From NCBI RefSeq assembly GCF_008831285.2, contig NC_045141.1:312001-376000 (forward strand): 64,000 nt of DNA, in the 5' to 3' direction. Shown here piece after piece: positions 57,801-64,000 of this stretch. The notes beneath the pieces are model-generated. The model made no database searches, was not told where the DNA came from, and saw only the letters and a program-made list of their open reading frames with translations. Source of the DNA: Nymphaea colorata (taxonomy: Eukaryota; Streptophyta; Magnoliopsida; Nymphaeales; Nymphaeaceae). The number at the start of each line of letters is the position of its first letter. Within the stretch, counting starts at the first letter, position 1. The translations under genes were made by a program, and so were the position numbers.

Positions 57801-60800
57801 TATATCACTATATAATACTACATCACTTTTACATTATAACACTATAATATTATATACCACATTATAACAATATAGCACTATATGACACTATAACACCATT
57901 ACATTATATGACACTATAATATTATAACACTATAACACAATATAACATTATATAGCACTATATAACATTATAATACTAAAACACTATATAACATTATAAC
58001 ATTATATAACACTAAATAACTGTATAATTCTATAACACTATAACATTATATAGCACAATAACTTTATAACATTATATCACACTATAACATTATAACACTT
58101 TATAATTCTATAACACTAAAACATCATATAACATTATTACACTATAACACTATGACTCTATATAACACTATAGCATAATAACACCATAATATTATATAAC
58201 ACCATAACACTCTAATACTATAACCCTATATAACAATGTAAAGTTGTATAACACTATATAACATTATAATACTATGTAATATTATAACCCAATAACACTA
58301 TATAATACTATATAACAGTATGAGACTATAACACTACATAACGCTATATAATACAATGATAGTGTATAACACTATATAACACAATAATACAATATGACAC
58401 TACAACATTATAACACTACATAAACCATAACACCCTATAACACTATAAAAGGCTACATTATTTTCTATAACACTAGATAACATTATATAACATTATATAA
58501 CAATATAACTCTATAACAATTTAACACCATATAACACTATAACACTATATAACATTATATAACACTATAACTCTATAACAATTTAACACCATATAACACT
58601 ATAACACTATAAACTAACATTATATAACACTATAATACTATATAACACTATAACACTATAATAATACAACATTATGTTACACTATATAACAATATAACAC
58701 AAATAAGACAATAACGTTATAACACTATAACATTATACCTAATAATACTATATAACAGTATATCACTATATAACAGTATAAGACGATAACACTATATAAC
58801 ACTACAAAACTATATAACTCTATATAACACTATAGTAATATTTGACACTATATCACCATATAACACTATAAAACTATATAACACTATAAGATTATAACAT
58901 TATATAATACTATAACATTGTATAATGCTATAACAATATATAAATTTATATAACAAAATAACACTATACAACATTATAATACTATATAATACGATAACAC
59001 TATACAACACTATAACACTATATAACATGTATAACACTAGAACTTTTTATAACATTATAATACTCTATAACACTACAATACTATATAACACAATATAATA
59101 CTACAACACTATATAACGCCATATAACTTTATATCACTATTTTACACTATAACATTGTGTAACACAACATAACATTATGTAATAATATAACTCCATAATC
59201 CAATGACACTATATTACACGATACGATACTATAATATTACATAACTCTATAACACCATAACACTATAACAATATTGGACATTCTATGACACTATAACATT
59301 ATAACACCACAACATCATAACACTATAAAACACTATTATATTATAATACTATATAATTCTATAACACTATATAATAATATAACATTATATGATACTATAA
59401 CACTATTACACTATACAATACTACAACACTATATAACACTATAGTACTATAGAACACTACAACGTTACATAACATTATATAACATTATATAACATTATAT
59501 GATGTTACAACGTAATATAATGCTATAACATTGTATAACGCTATAATATTATAACAATATAACAATATAATATTACATAACACACTATAACACCATAACA
59601 CTATATATCACTATATAACGGTATAACACTTTTACATTATAATACTATAACATTATTAAACACAATATAACAATAGAGCACTATATGACACTATAATGCT
59701 ATAATAATATAAGACACTATAATACTATAAAACTATAACACAATATAATATAACACTATATAACTATACAACATTATAACACTATGACACTGTTATAACA
59801 ATATAACATTATACAACACAAAATAACTATATAACACTATAACATTATACAACACAATAACATTTTAAGATTATATAACACTACAACGTTATAACACTGG
59901 AATACTAAAACACTATATAACACTATAAAACTATTAAAAATGAACATTATAACATTATAACAGCATAACATTATGACTATATATAACACTATTAACATTA
60001 TAACACCATAATACTATATAACACCATAACACTCTAACACTATAATACTATATACATGATAATATTATATAACACCATAACACTCTAACACTATAATATT
60101 ATATAACAATATAACACTATATAACAGTATAAGACTGTAACACTACATAACGCTATATAAAATTATGACACTATATAACACTATATAACACAACATAAAA
60201 CAATTAACACTATATAATGCTATATAACATTGTAACACTACAACACAATAACGCTACCTAAACTATAACACTATATAACCAAATAACACTATAACATCAT
60301 AATATTATATAATGCTATAATAGTTTAAAACACTATAATAGTTTATAACACTATAAAACTATATAACATTATAAGACTATAAGACTATATAACACTAATG
60401 TATTATATAATACTATAACACAATAGAATACTATATATAACACTATAACGCTCTATAACAATAGATAACACTATGAAATACTATAAACTATAAAACATTA
60501 TATAACATTGTAACACTATATAACACTAATAACACTATAACATTGTAACACTACGCAACAATATAAAATAATATAACAGAAATGACACCATAACATTATA
60601 ATATTATAACACTATAACACTATATCCAATAATTCTATATAACATTATATCACTATATGACACATTAACACAATAGCACTATATAACACAATAACACTAT
60701 ATAACACTTAACACTATATAACAGTTTAACATTATATAATACTTTGTAACACTATTACACGATAACACTATATAACACTATAGAACACTATAAGACTATA

Positions 60801-63800
60801 ACATTATGCCACTATGACATTATATAATAGTTTAACACTATATAAATCTATAGAACAGTATAACACTATATTACACTATACGACACTATAATAATACATA
60901 ACACTATAAGACCACAACACTACAACACTATAAAAATATGTGACATTATATCACAATGTAACACTATAACACCACAACACTATAATACTACAATACTATA
61001 AAACTCTATAACACTATATAACACTAAAACATTATATGACACTTCAACACTATATAACACTATTACAATATACAATACTACAATACTATATAACAATATA
61101 GCAGTATGAAGCACCACATAAGACATTATATAACATTATACAACATTATATGATATATAAGACTATATAACACCATAAAATTATAACATTATATGACACC
61201 ATAACATTATAACACTATAAAATTATAACACTATTAGACTATATAACAATATATAACACTATAACAATATATAATACTATATAACACTATATAACATTAT
61301 ATAACAATATAACAATATCTAACACTATATAACACTATAAAACCAAAACACTATAACACTATTACACTCTAACAAAAGAACATTGTATAACCCTATAACA
61401 CTATAAAATATTGTATAACACTATAAAACTATATAACACTATAACACTATATAACATTAAATAACATTACTACACTATATAACATTATATTAACACTATA
61501 ACATCACAACACTCTAACACTATAACATTCTAAAACTTTAATATTATATAATACTATAACATTGTATAAACCTGTAACACTATAGCACTATAACACTATA
61601 TAACACTATAGCACTATACCAATATAGCACTATAAGACAATGGCACTATTGCACTATAGCACTATATAATACTATAAAACCAAAACCCTATAATGCTATA
61701 TAATGCTATGTAGCACTATAACATTGTGCAACACTAACAATATAACACTACATAACACCATAAGACTATATAACGACATAATACTATGTAACACTATATA
61801 ACAATATTTAACACTATATAACACTATATCACTATAACATTGTAACACTACAACACTAATTATACTATAACATTATAACACTATAACACAATATAACACT
61901 ATATAACAGTGTATAACACTATAACACTATGTAATATTATATAATACTACAACAATATATAACACCATATCACTAGATAACATTGTATCACAAAAGCAAT
62001 ATAATATTATATAACACAATAACACTATATAACCAAATATAATACTACAACACTATATAACACTATAATACTATAACACTGTGTAATACTATGTAACATT
62101 ATAACACTATAACCTAAAACACTAGATAACACTAAATGGTAATATAACATTATATAACATTATAAAACCATAACACTATAACACTATGTAACATTATATA
62201 ACACTAAAACACTATATAACACTATATGACACTATAACACTACAGAACACTATACACTATTTAAGACTATATAACACTACAACACTATATGACACTACAA
62301 AACTATATAGCTCTATAATAATATAAAACTCTATAATACAATGTAACAATATAACATGATAACCTAGAACACTATGTAACAAAATACGATCGTATAACAT
62401 TATATAACACTACAACACTATAGCACTATAACACTATATAGTAGTATATGACACTATAACACTATAACAAGATAACACCATAACACTGCAACACTAAAAC
62501 ATTATATAACATTATATCACTATAACACTATGTATGACTATAAAACTATATAACAATATATAATACTACATAACACTATAACACTATTACACTATATAGC
62601 ACTCTAACACTATAACATTGTACGACACTCTAAGACTATAATACTATATAACACTATAACACTCTGTAACACTATAACACTATATAACAATATATAATAC
62701 TACATAACACTATAACACTATATAACAACATATAATACTACATAACACTAGAACACTATATAACAATATATAATACTACATAACACTATAACACTATTAC
62801 ACTATATAGCACTCAAACACTATAACATTGTACGACACTCTAAGACTATAATACTATATAATACAATAACACTCTATAACACTATAACATTATATAACAC
62901 TATAACTCTATAGCACTACAAAACTGTAACACTATATAACACTATATAACACTATAAAACTATAAAACTATATAATAGTATAACACTATATAACACTCTA
63001 ACATTATAACACTATAAAATTATGACACTATAACATTATAACTTTATAGCACTATACAACACTATATAACACTACAACATTATAACATTATAGCACTATA
63101 CAACACTATATAACACTACAACATTATAACATTATAACTCCATATGACACTATAAGAATATAACAATATAACACTATTAAACTATATAACAATATAAAAC
63201 TATAAAACCCTTTGTAATGTTATAACACTATCTAACACAACAACATTGTATAACAATATATAAAACTATAACACTGTAACATTATAACATTATATAACAC
63301 TATATAACGCTATAATTCCATATGACACTATTACACTATGAAACTATATAACACTATAAAGCTATATAATATTATATGACACTATAACGCTATATAACGT
63401 TATAAGACCATAACACTAGCGGAATAAAACACAATATAACACTATAAAAATCTAACATTATAACATTATATAACACTATACCATGATATAACACCATAAA
63501 ACTATATAATGGTATGACACTATAACACTGTAACACTATATAACTCTCTATGACACTATAGCAATGTATAACACTATGTAGCGCTATAATGATATAACAC
63601 ACGAACACTATATAACAGTGCATAACATTATAAAACTACATAGTGCTATAACACTATATAATACTATAACACTATATAATTGTATAATATTCTGCAACAC
63701 TATATAATGCTATTACATTATATAACACTATATAACAGAATAACACTATATAACACTATAACGTTATATAAGATGATAACACTACAACATTAAAACACTA

Positions 63801-64000
63801 CATGGAACAATCACACTATATAACACCAGAACACTATATAACATTATATAACACAATAACACTATATAACATTATATGGCACCATAACACTATATAACAC
63901 TATATAACATTATATAACACTATAACACTATATAACACTACATAACATTATAACACTCTAATAATACGACACTATATAACATTATGACATGACACTATAT
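54815..64000. repeat. 9.2-kb AT-rich minisatellite, unit AACACTAT / AACACTATAT
   Basis: From about 54815 to the right edge the sequence is one array of the word AACACTAT, with or without an extra AT, so steps of 8 and 10 bp alternate irregularly. Variants are mainly C/T and A/G changes (AACATTAT, GACACTAT) and small indels. G is rare on the plus strand while C is frequent. I see no unrelated insertion. The only ORFs (for example 56805-56509 and 63623-63390, minus) encode Val/Ile/Leu/Tyr-rich translations of the repeat and are not genes. The array continues beyond the window. Confidence 0.93.

Noticed and set aside
54815-64000. CRISPR-like or coding interpretation of the repeat array
   Set aside because: Units are 8-10 bp without spacers, in a plant nuclear context; ORFs inside are translations of the repeat.

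Overview
The window is nuclear DNA of a seed plant, most likely an angiosperm with a large, transposon-rich genome. The evidence is two conserved plant genes with canonical GT-AG introns, Ty1/copia elements primed by initiator tRNA-Met, a Ty3/gypsy fragment, TIR elements and a multi-kilobase AT-rich minisatellite. I cannot name the species from the sequence alone.

Region by region. Positions 1079-31010 (+) hold seven in-frame exons of BUB3, the WD40 spindle-checkpoint/mRNA-binding protein. The first 80 or so codons lie left of the window. Two introns are very large (6.9 kb and 20.3 kb) and are packed with mobile DNA. The first contains a moderately GC-rich non-coding repeat block (about 2341-7600) split by an internally deleted Copia element (A, 4892-6638, TSD GATTG). 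The second contains Copia element B (10689-21947, TSD AAATG). B is interrupted inside its integrase by another insertion (D, 13415-19317), which itself contains Copia element C (14048-19186). To the right are a decayed Copia fragment with a putative LTR (22480-23318), Copia element E (23319-26692) and members of a short TIR family.

Positions 31109-42712 (-) hold a complete nine-exon CLPR1 gene, encoding the non-catalytic R1 subunit of the plastid Clp protease (398 aa deduced). It converges on BUB3 with only 98 bp between the two stop codons. CLPR1 exon 1 (transit peptide) is separated from the rest by an 8.6-kb intron. That intron contains two 5'-end copies of an S-formylglutathione hydrolase cDNA-like pseudogene and an 858-bp hAT-like element with an 8-bp TSD that carries a flavonoid-type UDP-glycosyltransferase fragment. 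A hAT-like element (42867-44152) begins 154 bp upstream of the CLPR1 start codon.

From 44.2 kb to 54.8 kb I see no gene: a decayed gypsy integrase/chromodomain fragment, degenerate 108-117-bp tandem repeats and AT-rich unassigned sequence. From about 54.8 kb to the right edge the window is one uninterrupted array of the word AACACTAT/AACACTATAT, strikingly poor in G on the + strand.

Only BUB3 and CLPR1 look functional. Every retrotransposon reading frame here has frameshifts, stops or deletions. The most unusual points are the minisatellite, the triple-nested insertion in a checkpoint-gene intron, the element carrying a glycosyltransferase fragment, and the tightly convergent gene pair.
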